Source of the DNA: Streptomyces pristinaespiralis
GTDB taxonomy: Bacteria > Actinomycetota > Actinomycetes > Streptomycetales > Streptomycetaceae
Direction: 5' to 3'
Assembly: GCF_001278075.1 (NCBI RefSeq)
Contig: NZ_CP011340.1
Location: 8,367,501-8,431,500, forward strand
DNA length: 64,000 nucleotides
Positions 36,479 to 44,657 of the stretch are shown one piece after another; within the stretch, counting starts at the first letter, position 1, and the number at the start of each line of letters is the position of its first letter. Under the pieces are notes generated by a model that was not told the DNA's origin, did not search any database, and saw only the letters and a list, made by a program, of their open reading frames with translations. Position numbers and translations under genes: made by a program.

Positions 36479-37765
36479 ATGGAGGCGCGGCCGGCCGGCA
36501 CGGACAGGGCGGTGGAGTCGGTCTTCCGTGAGGAACACGGCCGGCTGCTCGCCTCCCTCGTACGCCGTTTCGGAGATCTGGACCTGGCGGAGGAGGTCGC
36601 GTCCGAGGCGGTCGAGGCGGCGCTGGTGCACTGGCCGGTACAGGGGGTGCCGGACCGGCCCGGCGCCTGGCTGCTGACCACCGCCCGGCGCAAGGCCGTC
36701 GACCGGCTGCGGCGCGACCAGGCGTACGCCGCCCGGCTCGCCGTCCTCCAACTGGAGGCGGACCGGGCCGGCCCCGCCCCGGCCCCCGGCACCGGCGCGG
36801 ACAGCGATCTGCCCGACGAGCGGCTGCAGTTGTTCTTCACCTGCGCCCACCCCGCCCTGCCGCCCGAGGCCCGGGGAGCCCTGACGCTGCGCTGCCTGGC
36901 CGGACTGACGACACCCGAGGTCGCCCGCGCCTACCTCGTGCCGCCATCGACGATGGCCCAGCGGATCGTGCGGGCGAAGAAGAAGATCCGCGAGGCCCGG
37001 ATCCCGTTCCGGGTGCCCGGCGCCGACGAACTGCCCGGACGCCTGCCCGGCGTCCTCCAGGTCCTCTACTCCATCTTCACCGAGGGCTACACGGCCAGCT
37101 CGGGCCCCGACCTCCAACGGCTCGACCTCGCGGAGGAAGCCGTCCGCCTCGCCCGTATCCTGCACCGTCTGCTCCCCGCCGAACGGGAGGTCACCGGACT
37201 GCTCGCCCTGATGCTGCTGGTCCACGCCCGCCGCGCCGCCCGCACCGGCCCCGACGGCGAACTCGTGCTCCTCGAGGACCAGGACCGCGACCGCTGGGAC
37301 CGCCCCATGATCGAGGAAGGGCTGGCCCTGGTGCCCCCGTCCCTGACCGGCGGCCCGCCCGGCCCGTACGGCGTGCAGGCCGCGATCGCCGCCCTGCACG
37401 ACGAGGCGGCGGACCTCGCGACCACCGACTGGCCGCAGATCGTCGCGCTCTACGACGTGCTGCTCAGGCTCACCCCCTCCCCGGTCGTCGCCCTGAACCG
37501 GGCCGCCGCGGTGGCCATGCGCGACGGCCCCGAAGCGGGTCTGGCGCTGCTCGACGACCTGGCGGGGGAGGAGCGGCTGCGCGGCCACCACCCGTACCCG
37601 GCCGCCCGGGCGGACCTCCTGCAGCGCCTCGGCAGGCTCCCCGAAGCAGCGGCGGCCTACCGGGAAGCACTCGCCCTGGCCGGCACCGAACCCGAACGGG
37701 CCCACCTGCGGCGCAGACTGGACGCGGTCGAACAGGCCGGCCCGGACACCACGCACCACCCATGA
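36479..37765 (+). CDS. ECF42-group RNA polymerase sigma factor
   Basis: 428 aa. Region 2 (residues ~10-80: FREEHGRLLASLVRRFGDLDLAEEV ... RRKAVDRLRRDQ) and region 4 (LRCLAGLTTPEVARAYLVPPSTMAQRIVRAKKKI) are followed by a ~230-residue helical C-terminal extension with TPR-like repeats (ALNRAAAVAMRDGPEAGLALL), the hallmark of ECF42. In S. venezuelae the extension is needed for activity. No anti-sigma gene is adjacent, as usual for this group. Confidence 0.92.
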   Translation: MEARPAGTDRAVESVFREEHGRLLASLVRRFGDLDLAEEVASEAVEAALVHWPVQGVPDRPGAWLLTTARRKAVDRLRRDQAYAARLAVLQLEADRAGPAPAPGTGADSDLPDERLQLFFTCAHPALPPEARGALTLRCLAGLTTPEVARAYLVPPSTMAQRIVRAKKKIREARIPFRVPGADELPGRLPGVLQVLYSIFTEGYTASSGPDLQRLDLAEEAVRLARILHRLLPAEREVTGLLALMLLVHARRAARTGPDGELVLLEDQDRDRWDRPMIEEGLALVPPSLTGGPPGPYGVQAAIAALHDEAADLATTDWPQIVALYDVLLRLTPSPVVALNRAAAVAMRDGPEAGLALLDDLAGEERLRGHHPYPAARADLLQRLGRLPEAAAAYREALALAGTEPERAHLRRRLDAVEQAGPDTTHHP

Positions 37766-37877
37766 ACCCCCGTATCCGCGATGCCGCGCTGGCCGAGGTC
37801 TTCTCGACCCACCCCCGCGGCAGGCCGGATGCCGACGGCCGGCAGCCCTTTGAACCCTCCGCGTCACCGTGCAGGTC
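37766..37877. other. Gap after the sigma factor gene
   Basis: No gene seen; a short frame from 37762 overlapping the sigma stop is low-complexity and unsupported. Confidence 0.35.
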
Positions 37878-37906
37878 GGATCACCCCCCGCCTGTGCGGG
37901 GACCAC
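37878..37906 (-). CRISPR. Single CRISPR-like repeat (type I-E style)
   Basis: 29 bases which on the minus strand begin GTGGTCCCCGCACAGGCGG and end GGGTGATCC. Length, the GTGGTCCCCGC start and the inner hairpin resemble type I-E repeats of Streptomyces. Only one copy is visible, with no second repeat within 100 bp on either side and no cas genes, so it is at most a relic. Confidence 0.35.
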
Positions 37907-37925
37907 CCCCAGGGCATGCAGCAGC

Positions 37926-38003
37926 CAGCGCGACCAGGTGGGAGGCGTTGACGGCGCGCCAGCGGCTTGGGCGGACTCGATGAGCTTGTATGCCGACCCG
38001 CGC
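37926..38003 (-). pseudogene. Transposase C-terminal remnant (IS256-like)
   Basis: The minus strand encodes GSAYKLIESAQA, then after a one-base frameshift RWRAVNASHLVAL, matching a C-terminal stretch I recall from IS256-type actinomycete transposases (KLIESAQARWRAVNAPHLVAL). Similarity stops abruptly about 20 bp before the CRISPR-like repeat. Nothing else of the element is seen. Confidence 0.45.
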
Positions 38004-38153
38004 AGAGGTCGTTGGCCGCTACGGTGAGTGATGCCGTGGGTATGTTCGGAGACGGTGGAGCCGGGTCGGATGCGCGTGACGGCGATCCCGACCGGCAACT
38101 ACGTTGCTGAGGAGGGACCCTTAGTCACGACGAAGCGATCCCAGGAGCCGCTG

Positions 38154-38993
38154 ATGTCCGAGAACCCGAGCAAGGCGCAGCCGCCGGTCGTCGACCGAGC
38201 GACCTTCGAGCAGCAGTTGGAGGGGCTGCGGGCGAGGGAGAAGGCCCACACCCGCGAAGGCGACGCGATCGCCGCCGCGCGCCGCAGGCTCCCGATGGTC
38301 GAGGTGGCCGCGGACAGCCCGCTGCTCGGGCCGGACGGTCCCATGACGCTCCTGGACGCGTTCGAAGGGCGACGCCAGATGATCGCCTACTACTTCATGT
38401 GGTGGCCGGGCCGGCCGGCCGCTGAGCAGTGCGAAGGCTGTACCTGGGTGATGAGCCACGTGGGCGAGCTGGCTTATCTGCACTCCCGTGACATCACCTT
38501 CGCCGTGTTCTGTCAGGGGCGGAACACGGCCTACGGCTTCGGGGATGCGCAGACGTCGTACGAGGAGAGCCTGCGCTACCGCGCCTTCATGGGCTGGGCG
38601 ATGCCGTGGTACTCCGCCCAGCCCTCGCTCGAGTCGCTTCTTGTCGGCCGGGAGCTCGGCTTGTTCCACCTGGTGTGCTACCTGCGCGACGGCGATCGTG
38701 TTTTCGAGACGTTCTGGACCAAGCGTCGCGGGGCCGAGGCGGTGGACTACAGCTACGCGCTCATGGACCTTACGGTGTTCGGGCGTCAGGAGGACTGGGA
38801 GGACTCACCGGCAGGCTGGCCGCGCCTCGGGCAGGCCACGCGGACCCTGGGCGGGGCCCCCGACTGGCCGCCGCTGTGGGAGTGGCCGGGTGGACGTCCC
38901 ACAGCACAGTGGCCGCGCGTCGACGCCGGCCGCTCCGATGACTTGGGCGTCACCGGCACCGGCCCGGCGACCGAGTCCGGTCACTGCCACTGA
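38154..38993 (+). CDS. DUF899 thioredoxin-like family protein
   Basis: 279 aa. The central fold has AYYFMWWPGRPAAEQCEGCTW with a C-x2-C pair, HVGELAYLHSRDITF and GWAMPWYSA, matching the DUF899 (thioredoxin-like, AhpC-related) family. Biochemical role not established; cytosolic, no signal. GGAG lies before the ATG. Confidence 0.82.
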   Translation: MSENPSKAQPPVVDRATFEQQLEGLRAREKAHTREGDAIAAARRRLPMVEVAADSPLLGPDGPMTLLDAFEGRRQMIAYYFMWWPGRPAAEQCEGCTWVMSHVGELAYLHSRDITFAVFCQGRNTAYGFGDAQTSYEESLRYRAFMGWAMPWYSAQPSLESLLVGRELGLFHLVCYLRDGDRVFETFWTKRRGAEAVDYSYALMDLTVFGRQEDWEDSPAGWPRLGQATRTLGGAPDWPPLWEWPGGRPTAQWPRVDAGRSDDLGVTGTGPATESGHCH

Positions 38994-39045
38994 TGGCGGA
39001 TGGGCGATCGAGGACTATTTACGCGGATGTGGGTGGCTGCGCCGA

Positions 39046-39567
39046 TCACGCCGACGCCGCCAGGGCGGCACGCCAAACGGGGCTGTCGACGTAGTGGTTG
39101 TCGAAGCGTTCCGCGGACTCGGCGATCTCCTTCGGGTCGGCCTCACCGCGCATCACCCGGCTGAGCAGGCGCAGGTAGTCGAACCGGCCCATGCCGGGCG
39201 TGAACACGAACAGGACGTCCGCCGTCGCGCCGGGCGCGGCGGCGAAGGCATGCGGGGTGTGCGGCGGCACGGCCAGGAAGTCGCCCTCGTCCAGGACGGT
39301 GATCTCCTCGCCCACCAGCACCCGCAGGGATCCGCTGATCACGAAGAACAGCTCCGTCGCCCTGGTGTGGAAGTGGGCCGGGGCGCCCACGGCTCCCTCG
39401 GCGAAGGTGGACCGGTAGCTGGTGAAGCCGCCGGGCGTGGCGTCCGACTCGCCCAGCAGCGTCATGACACTGCTGGGGTCGGCGCAGGTCTCGGCGTCGG
39501 CGCGGCGGGTCAGCACCGCAGGAAAGGGCGTGGTGGACGTGGACCCGGTGGGCGTTTCCTCAGTCAT
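39046..39567 (-). CDS. Cupin-domain protein
   Basis: 173 aa. Cupin motif 1 is APAHFHTRATELFFVISG (two His and Glu for metal) and motif 2 is VPPHTPHAF. A single-domain cupin of the type seen in quercetin-dioxygenase-like proteins or small isomerases. A GTG two codons upstream is an alternative start. No operon partner. Confidence 0.8.
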   Translation of the reverse strand: MTEETPTGSTSTTPFPAVLTRRADAETCADPSSVMTLLGESDATPGGFTSYRSTFAEGAVGAPAHFHTRATELFFVISGSLRVLVGEEITVLDEGDFLAVPPHTPHAFAAAPGATADVLFVFTPGMGRFDYLRLLSRVMRGEADPKEIAESAERFDNHYVDSPVWRAALAASA

Positions 39568-39657
39568 GATCACGACCCTACGGTCCGAAGTGCCCTGCGG
39601 GCAGGGTCACTTCGACACCGAAACCCTGGGCCAATCCGCACCGGTCATGATGGGGTC

Positions 39658-39978
39658 ATGAGACCCGAGATCCAGGCCTTCGTCGCCGGCGGCCCCCTGC
39701 CCGACCAGGATGCCGACGAGGACGAGATCGACCGGCGCGTCAGGCAGCTCGAAGCCGTCCCCGCGCCCGTCACGGCCGAGGAGGCGCAGGCACTGGCCGG
39801 CTGCTTCGGCCCGGACGACTGCTACGGCGTCGCCTGGACGCTGCTGCACCTCATCGAGACCGGCCCCGGCCCCGTCCCTGCGGTGCGGCCGCCCGGCCCG
39901 GGCGCCGACGAGTGGCACCACACGCTCTGGAACCGGTGGGGGAGCGGGGAGTTCCCCGGCGACGCCCCGTCGAGCTGA
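39658..39978 (+). CDS. Hypothetical acidic protein, 106 aa
   Basis: No family recognised. It begins MRPEIQAFVAGGPLPDQDAD, is strongly acidic with an Asp/Glu run, and continues VTAEEAQALAGCFGPDDCYG and LLHLIETGPG. It resembles small cytosolic proteins of the SMI1/immunity size class, but no motif proves that. It diverges from the cupin gene. Confidence 0.5.
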   Translation: MRPEIQAFVAGGPLPDQDADEDEIDRRVRQLEAVPAPVTAEEAQALAGCFGPDDCYGVAWTLLHLIETGPGPVPAVRPPGPGADEWHHTLWNRWGSGEFPGDAPSS

Positions 39979-40189
39979 CGCCCCAGCCGCAGCGGCCCCG
40001 CGCCGCCATTGCACCGGGCCGGCCCCCGCCCTGGCGAGGCGCCAGCAACCCGGGCGCACGGACAGCGGCCTGTGCCTGCCGACCCACCGCCGCCGACCTA
40101 CCGCCGCCGACCCACCGCCGCCGGCAGGCGGGGGCCGGCACGCGGGGCCGGCCCGCCGGACTGTCAGTGGCGGCTGCGACGCTGGCAGC

Positions 40190-40459
40190 ATGGACGAGCA
40201 GATCATGCGCGGACGCGTCTACGGCGCCGATCACGAGGACCCCGACCCCGGCCCGCAGCCAGGACACGACTACGTCGAGCTGGTGGGCGGACCGCTCGAC
40301 GGGCTGCTGCTGGACGTCACCGGCTGGACGCCCCGACAACTGCACGAAGGAGCCGTGCTGGCCACCGAACTCGGCCGCTACGGAGCCGGCGGCCGCTCCC
40401 TGTACGGCCCGAGGAACGGCGCCCCCCGGTTCTTCGACTGGGAGGACGACAGTCCCTGA
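40190..40459 (+). CDS. Hypothetical protein, 89 aa
   Basis: No family recognised. MDEQIMRGRVYGADHEDPD is followed by YVELVGGPLDGLLLDVTGW, a pattern (GGPLDG) common in small Streptomyces hypothetical proteins, and GRSLYGPRNGAPRFFDWE. No export signal. No clear SD before the ATG. Confidence 0.5.
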   Translation: MDEQIMRGRVYGADHEDPDPGPQPGHDYVELVGGPLDGLLLDVTGWTPRQLHEGAVLATELGRYGAGGRSLYGPRNGAPRFFDWEDDSP

Positions 40460-40749
40460 GCCCCAGGGCCAGGCGTCTCTCCACGACGTCATCAGTACAA
40501 GGGTTCTGGTCGCATCGGCCCGGCGGGAGGATTTGGTGGCTGCCTGGGAGGCGGTCCGGGACTCGTTCGCCGACCATGACGTCCCCAGCACCCTGATGGG
40601 CGGCACTGTGCTCGGCACTGTGCTCGGCTACTAAGGACCAGCTCGTCGAGATCGAGGCCGTGGCAGCCGTGCTCGACTCTTGAGGCCATTGACACACCAC
40701 GGGGGCTGAGCGCGCCCGGCCGCAAGTCCCTGGCGGGGGATCACGACTG
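40460..40749. other. Gap with possible gene remnant
   Basis: No intact gene. A plus-strand frame gives ARREDLVAAWEAVRDSFADH and, after a frame change near a 12-bp duplication (GGCACTGTGCTC twice, about 40607-40625), KDQLVEIEAVAAVLDS. This may be a decayed small gene but is not strong enough to name. Confidence 0.25.
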
Positions 40750-40789
40750 CGTGACTGCCGGCCGCCTGTCAGGGCGGCCGGCAGTCACG
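40750..40789. terminator. Bidirectional hairpin terminator
   Basis: A perfect 17-bp stem (40750-40766 with 40773-40789) and a 6-base loop, 16 bp from the stop of the convergent PaaX-type gene. Confidence 0.8.
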
Positions 40790-40805
40790 GCAGGCAGCGG
40801 CAGAG

Positions 40806-41687
40806 TCAGCCGGCCTCGGCGGGCTCCTCGGCTCGTGCCCGGGTGATGTCGGCGTAGAGGCGGAAGAGGGCCGGGCGGGTCTCGCCGCCGTCTCGTTCAC
40901 GCAGGGCCGTCCAGCACCGGGCGACGAGCTCCCGGGCCTGGGTGCCGGGCCAGGGCCGGGGCAGGAGCTCGGGCGGCAGCAGCGGGTCGGGCTCCATGGC
41001 TCGGGTGAGTTCGGCGGCCAGCTCCACCGCGATGGTGAGGAGCGCTGACGGGGAGAGGCCGGCCGGGCCGGTGAGCCGGTCGAGGCGGGGCCGGGCGAGG
41101 CGGCCGAGGCGGTGGTAGCGGTCGGCGATCTCCGGCAAGGGCCACAGGCGGCGGGCGAGTTCGGCGGGCTCGCGGATCTCGCCCCTGCGCAGGTCCGTGG
41201 TGGTGAGCAGGGTGAGCCCGCCATGGGCGCCGAGGCGGTGGGCCGCTTCTTCGACGTACGGTTCCCAGGCGTTGGCGCAGACGTACAGTCCGCCCTGGAG
41301 CGGCGCGCCGCCGAGGTGGACGAGCGTCTCGCGCAGGGAGTCCCGGGCCGTGCGCTCCGATTCGGGCACCGCGAAGGCGGCCAGGTGCCAGACACCGTCC
41401 CAGGGCGCGCGCCCGGCGTCCTGCTCGAACGCGTGGCGGAGGAAGTCCGCGTTGGGGGAGAGGGCACGCATCGTGTCCGCGGTCGCGTGCAGCTGCGCCT
41501 TGCGGCCCCGGCCCTCGTGGGTGAACCGGCCTTCGGCCACAAGGCGTTTGACGCACAGCCGCACCTGCTGGTCGCTCATGCCCAGGGTGTTGGCGACGGT
41601 GTACAGCTCGTCCGCGTCGACGGTGCCGTCCTCGCGGACCAGTGCGTGGACGAGCATGCGGGTGGGGATCTCGATGCGGTCGGTCAC
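40806..41687 (-). CDS. PaaX-family transcriptional regulator
   Basis: 293 aa. An N-terminal winged helix (MLVHALVREDGTVDADELYTVANTLGMSDQQVRLCVKRLV) is followed by the PaaX central domain (WDGVWHLAAFAVPESER, LGGAPLQGGLYVCANAWEP) and the helical C-terminal domain. PaaX binds phenylacetyl-CoA in E. coli; no paa genes occur here, so the ligand is unknown. Its GTGA start overlaps the TGA of the upstream GNAT gene, so the two are coupled. The nested palindrome beyond the GNAT gene is the probable operator. Confidence 0.85.
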   Translation of the reverse strand: MTDRIEIPTRMLVHALVREDGTVDADELYTVANTLGMSDQQVRLCVKRLVAEGRFTHEGRGRKAQLHATADTMRALSPNADFLRHAFEQDAGRAPWDGVWHLAAFAVPESERTARDSLRETLVHLGGAPLQGGLYVCANAWEPYVEEAAHRLGAHGGLTLLTTTDLRRGEIREPAELARRLWPLPEIADRYHRLGRLARPRLDRLTGPAGLSPSALLTIAVELAAELTRAMEPDPLLPPELLPRPWPGTQARELVARCWTALRERDGGETRPALFRLYADITRARAEEPAEAG

Positions 41688-42322
41688 GGTGTGTGCAGTC
41701 CTCTCGGCCCGTTCGCCCCGACAGGGCGGCGCATGGTGGTCGCCGCGCCGAAGCCCAGCAGTCCGCGCAGGTAGGGGGTGTGCTCGGTCCGGACGGCCGT
41801 GAAGCCGCGCCGCTCGTACAAGGCCCTGGCGCGCGGGTTGGTGTCGATCACGTCCAGTCTGATCTCCCGGCAGTCCTGTTCCGCCGCGACGGCGGCCACT
41901 TCCTCGAGGAGCAGGCTCCCGATGCCGCGGCCGCGGGTGCCCGGGTCCACGGCGATGCCGTCCATGACGAGCTGCCCGGGGGCCGGGTGGCGTTCGAACA
42001 GGGCGAGCAGCGCGAGCCGGTGCAGTCCTCGCAGGTGCCCGTACGTGCGCAGCACGGCGGAGGCCGATCCTCCGGTGAGGGACCGGCCGCCCAGTTGGTA
42101 GCCGGCGAGGCCGACGAGCTGCCCGTCGAGGAGCGCGCACACCGCCCGGTCGGCGTTCAGGTGGGCGGCGAGGAAGGGCACCGCCTTGTCCGGCGGGTTC
42201 AGGGCGGGGCCGAGTTTGCGGCCGAAAGCGTCCCAGTACAGCTCGGCCGCCCGCCGTTCGGCTCCGGCCGGAACACCCCGCCGGACCGTCACCGCTCCCG
42301 TGTCCGTCCCGTCCGGTCCCAT
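41684..42322 (-). CDS. GNAT acetyltransferase
   Basis: 212 aa. MDGIAVDPGTRGRGIGSLLL is the acetyl-CoA loop (RxxGxG) and IRLDVIDTNPRARALYERRGF the C-terminal motif. The N-terminal part (WDAFGRKLGPALNP) is family-variable. GAGGAGG precedes the ATG. First gene of the operon with the PaaX-type regulator. Substrate unknown. Confidence 0.85.
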   Translation of the reverse strand: MGPDGTDTGAVTVRRGVPAGAERRAAELYWDAFGRKLGPALNPPDKAVPFLAAHLNADRAVCALLDGQLVGLAGYQLGGRSLTGGSASAVLRTYGHLRGLHRLALLALFERHPAPGQLVMDGIAVDPGTRGRGIGSLLLEEVAAVAAEQDCREIRLDVIDTNPRARALYERRGFTAVRTEHTPYLRGLLGFGAATTMRRPVGANGPRGLHTP

Positions 42323-42358
42323 ACCGTGCCTCCTCGTCGCGTCGCACCCTCGACCATA

Positions 42359-42400
42359 AAACTATCATCCTTACGACGATCGTAATTGTGATGATAGTTT
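42359..42400. promoter_or_regulatory. Nested palindromic operator
   Basis: Outer arms AAACTATCATC / GATGATAGTTT (perfect, 11 bp) enclose an inner palindrome TTACGA-CGA-TCGTAA. This AT-rich island lies between the divergent GNAT-paaX operon and the hydrolase gene, so one regulator could control both directions. Confidence 0.75.
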
Positions 42401-42440
42401 CAGCGGCATGTGAACCCCCGAACAGAGGCGGTCAGATCTC

Positions 42441-43505
42441 ATGCGTCGAAAGCCCCGGCCCCTACGGCGCGAACTCCGCACAGCCGTGTGGGCACTTGTC
42501 ACGGTCCTTCTCGTGGCCACCGGTCTCGCCGGTGTGGTCCTGTGGCAGAACTCCTACGACATGGAGGAACAGCGCGTCTCGATCCGCCACGGCGGCCACA
42601 CCCTGAACGGCGTCCTGGCCACCCCCAAGGACGGCCGCACCCGGCACGGCCTCGTCGTCTACATCCACGGCGACGGACCCGTCGACGCCACCCATGACGA
42701 CGGCTACCGGCCCATGTGGGAGGCGAACGCCGAAGCCGGGTACGCCTCCCTGTCCTGGGACAAGCCCGGCGTCGCGGGCGCCCCAGGCGACTGGCTCGCA
42801 CAGTCCATGGACGACCGGGCCGACGAGGCGGCCGCCGCCATCGCCTGGGCACGCGCCCGCCCGGACATCGACGGCGACCGGATCGGGCTCTGGGGCGCCA
42901 GCCAGGCGGGCTGGGTCCTGCCGAAGGTCGCCGCCAGGACGCCCGTGAGCTTCGCCATCGCCGTCTCACCCGCCGTCAACTGGCTCCGGCAGGGCCGCTA
43001 CAACCTCCTCGCCGGGCTGCGCGCCGACGGCGCGTCGGCAGCCCGCACCGACGCCGAGATCGCCAGGAGCGACACCGTCCGCCGGCTGCTGCGACGCCAC
43101 GCGACCTTCGAGGAGTACGTCAGGACGATGGGCGGCGAGGCGGACGGCATGACCGCCGGCCGTTGGCGCTTCATCTCCAGGAACCACACCGCCGACGCCA
43201 CGCAGGACCTCCGAGCCCTGCGCGGCGTACCGGTGCTGCTGACCCTCGCGGGTCATGACGTGCACGTGGACACCGCCGACACGGAACGCGTCTACCGCGC
43301 GGTGCTGGACGACGGCGGCGCACTGACCGTCAGGCACCACCCGGACGCGACCCATTCGCTGGTCAAGCAGACCCTCGAGCAGTCGGAGCTCAGGATCACG
43401 CTCACCGCGCTGTTCGCCCCCCGCTCGCTCTTCGCGGACGGATTCCTGGACGGCCAACGACAGTTCCTCGACGAACTCGACCGAGGCGGCAGCGCCACCC
43501 CGTGA
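42441..43505 (+). CDS. Membrane-anchored alpha/beta-hydrolase
   Basis: 354 aa. An N-terminal anchor (VWALVTVLLVATGLAGVVLW) is followed by a hydrolase with an oxyanion HGDG (VVYIHGDGPVD), nucleophile GASQAGW, Asp in GHDVHVD and His in DATHSLV, so the catalytic triad is complete. Related to prolyl-oligopeptidase/dienelactone-hydrolase-like proteins; probably acts outside the membrane on an ester or peptide-like compound. Divergent from the PaaX/GNAT operon and likely its co-regulated target. Confidence 0.82.
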   Translation: MRRKPRPLRRELRTAVWALVTVLLVATGLAGVVLWQNSYDMEEQRVSIRHGGHTLNGVLATPKDGRTRHGLVVYIHGDGPVDATHDDGYRPMWEANAEAGYASLSWDKPGVAGAPGDWLAQSMDDRADEAAAAIAWARARPDIDGDRIGLWGASQAGWVLPKVAARTPVSFAIAVSPAVNWLRQGRYNLLAGLRADGASAARTDAEIARSDTVRRLLRRHATFEEYVRTMGGEADGMTAGRWRFISRNHTADATQDLRALRGVPVLLTLAGHDVHVDTADTERVYRAVLDDGGALTVRHHPDATHSLVKQTLEQSELRITLTALFAPRSLFADGFLDGQRQFLDELDRGGSATP

Positions 43506-43687
43506 CACTCCTGCCGCCCCGGTGTGGGCGCGCCCGCGCCGCACGGCGGGGGAGCCGGCGGTGCGGGACCGGTACGGCGACAGCCCCCCCGTGACGCGGT
43601 CCGAGCGCGCGCCGAAGCTTCACCGGCGACCGGCGACCGGCGACCGGCGACCGGCGGGACGCGTCGACGCGTCGCGGATCTCGTCGA
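43506..43687. other. Gap with 7-bp repeat
   Basis: No gene seen. CCGGCGA is repeated four times plus a partial copy at 43623-43656. Confidence 0.5.
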
Positions 43688-43717
43688 CAGCCCTGGTCCT
43701 CAAGAGGGCCAGGGCTG
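43688..43717. terminator. Hairpin between convergent genes
   Basis: A stem CAGCCCTGG / CCAGGGCTG that can extend inward, between the hydrolase gene and the convergent NmrA-like gene. Confidence 0.5.
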
Positions 43718-43816
43718 CCTGCGCGGTCGGCGGGGGAGAGCGGCGCGCTCGACGGCGTACGCACGCCGCGGGTGTTCACGCCCCAGGCGCCCAGGCGGTC
43801 TTCGGGCCGCGGCTGT

Positions 43817-44557
43817 TCAGGCCGTGTTCTTCGCGCGGGCGTGGGCGAGGGCCGACGGGGTCAGCCGGCCGACGATGGCCGGGGCCTCCCGGACGAGGGC
43901 GTCGTCCTCCGCCGCGGCGACCATGAACAGGGCGAAGTCCACGCGACGGGTCAGGTTGCTCGCGAGGAGCGGGTCACCGACATGCCGGCTCCACACCGGC
44001 AGCCCCTGGCTCCCGCCCTCCTCCAGGTCGCTGCCGCGGACGACCGTCCACTCGGTGTCACTGGCGAAGATCTGCCGGCACGCCTCCACCTGGTCGTCCA
44101 GGTCCGCCACCCGGGCCAGTCTGGCCAACCGCCCGAAGACGGCCACGAAGGCCCTGAGCCTGCGCGTGTACACGTCCTTCCCGTCACGGGTGATGTGCCA
44201 GCCGCAGGAGAACACCAGCCGGGCCCCCGCGGGCGCCGCGTCCAGCACGGCCCGGGCCGTGCCGGAGGAGTAGCGCTTCATCCCCCACGGGACCAGCACC
44301 GTGAGCACGGCCTGGCATCCCTCCACCGCCCGCGCGACGACCGCACGGTCGTCGGTCGCCCCGGGGACCACCGTGATCCGCCCCTCGAACTCGGCGAGCT
44401 TGCCGACGCTCTGCTCCCGGCACACGCCCACCACCTCGTAGCCCCGGTCCAGCGCGTGCCGCACCATGTACCGCCCGAGCTTCCCGGACGCGCCCACGAC
44501 GCACATCCTCTTGCGCGGACCCGTTCTTCGGGCCTCCTGCGAGCCGATCGGTTCCAT
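43817..44557 (-). CDS. NmrA-like NAD(P)-binding protein
   Basis: 246 aa atypical SDR. MCVVGASGKLGRYMVRHAL is the dinucleotide motif; ATDDRAVVARAVEGCQAVL and WTVVRGSDLEEGG fit the NAD(P)H-binding family. The start MEPIGSQ was chosen; an ATG eight codons upstream is possible. Divergent from a TetR gene with two palindromes between them, so it is the probable target of that repressor. Substrate unknown. Confidence 0.8.
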   Translation of the reverse strand: MEPIGSQEARRTGPRKRMCVVGASGKLGRYMVRHALDRGYEVVGVCREQSVGKLAEFEGRITVVPGATDDRAVVARAVEGCQAVLTVLVPWGMKRYSSGTARAVLDAAPAGARLVFSCGWHITRDGKDVYTRRLRAFVAVFGRLARLARVADLDDQVEACRQIFASDTEWTVVRGSDLEEGGSQGLPVWSRHVGDPLLASNLTRRVDFALFMVAAAEDDALVREAPAIVGRLTPSALAHARAKNTA

Positions 44558-44585
44558 GACCTTCGCCCTCCCTCGCCCCACCCGT

Positions 44586-44620
44586 CCTTACGCTGTAAGG
44601 GTGTGCCTTACGAAGTAAGG
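44586..44620. promoter_or_regulatory. Twin TetR operators CCTTAC-N3-GTAAGG
   Basis: Two perfect palindromes, CCTTACGCTGTAAGG (44586-44600) and CCTTACGAAGTAAGG (44606-44620), spaced 20 bp centre to centre (about two helical turns), between the divergent NmrA-like and TetR genes. Confidence 0.85.
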
Positions 44621-44657
44621 TTGTCAACCTGCGAAGCCCACCCAGGGGAGGAAATCC

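Noticed and set aside
40480..40680. Possible decayed small gene
   Set aside because: Two frame pieces look protein-like but no family is recognised, so it was noted only as a gap comment.
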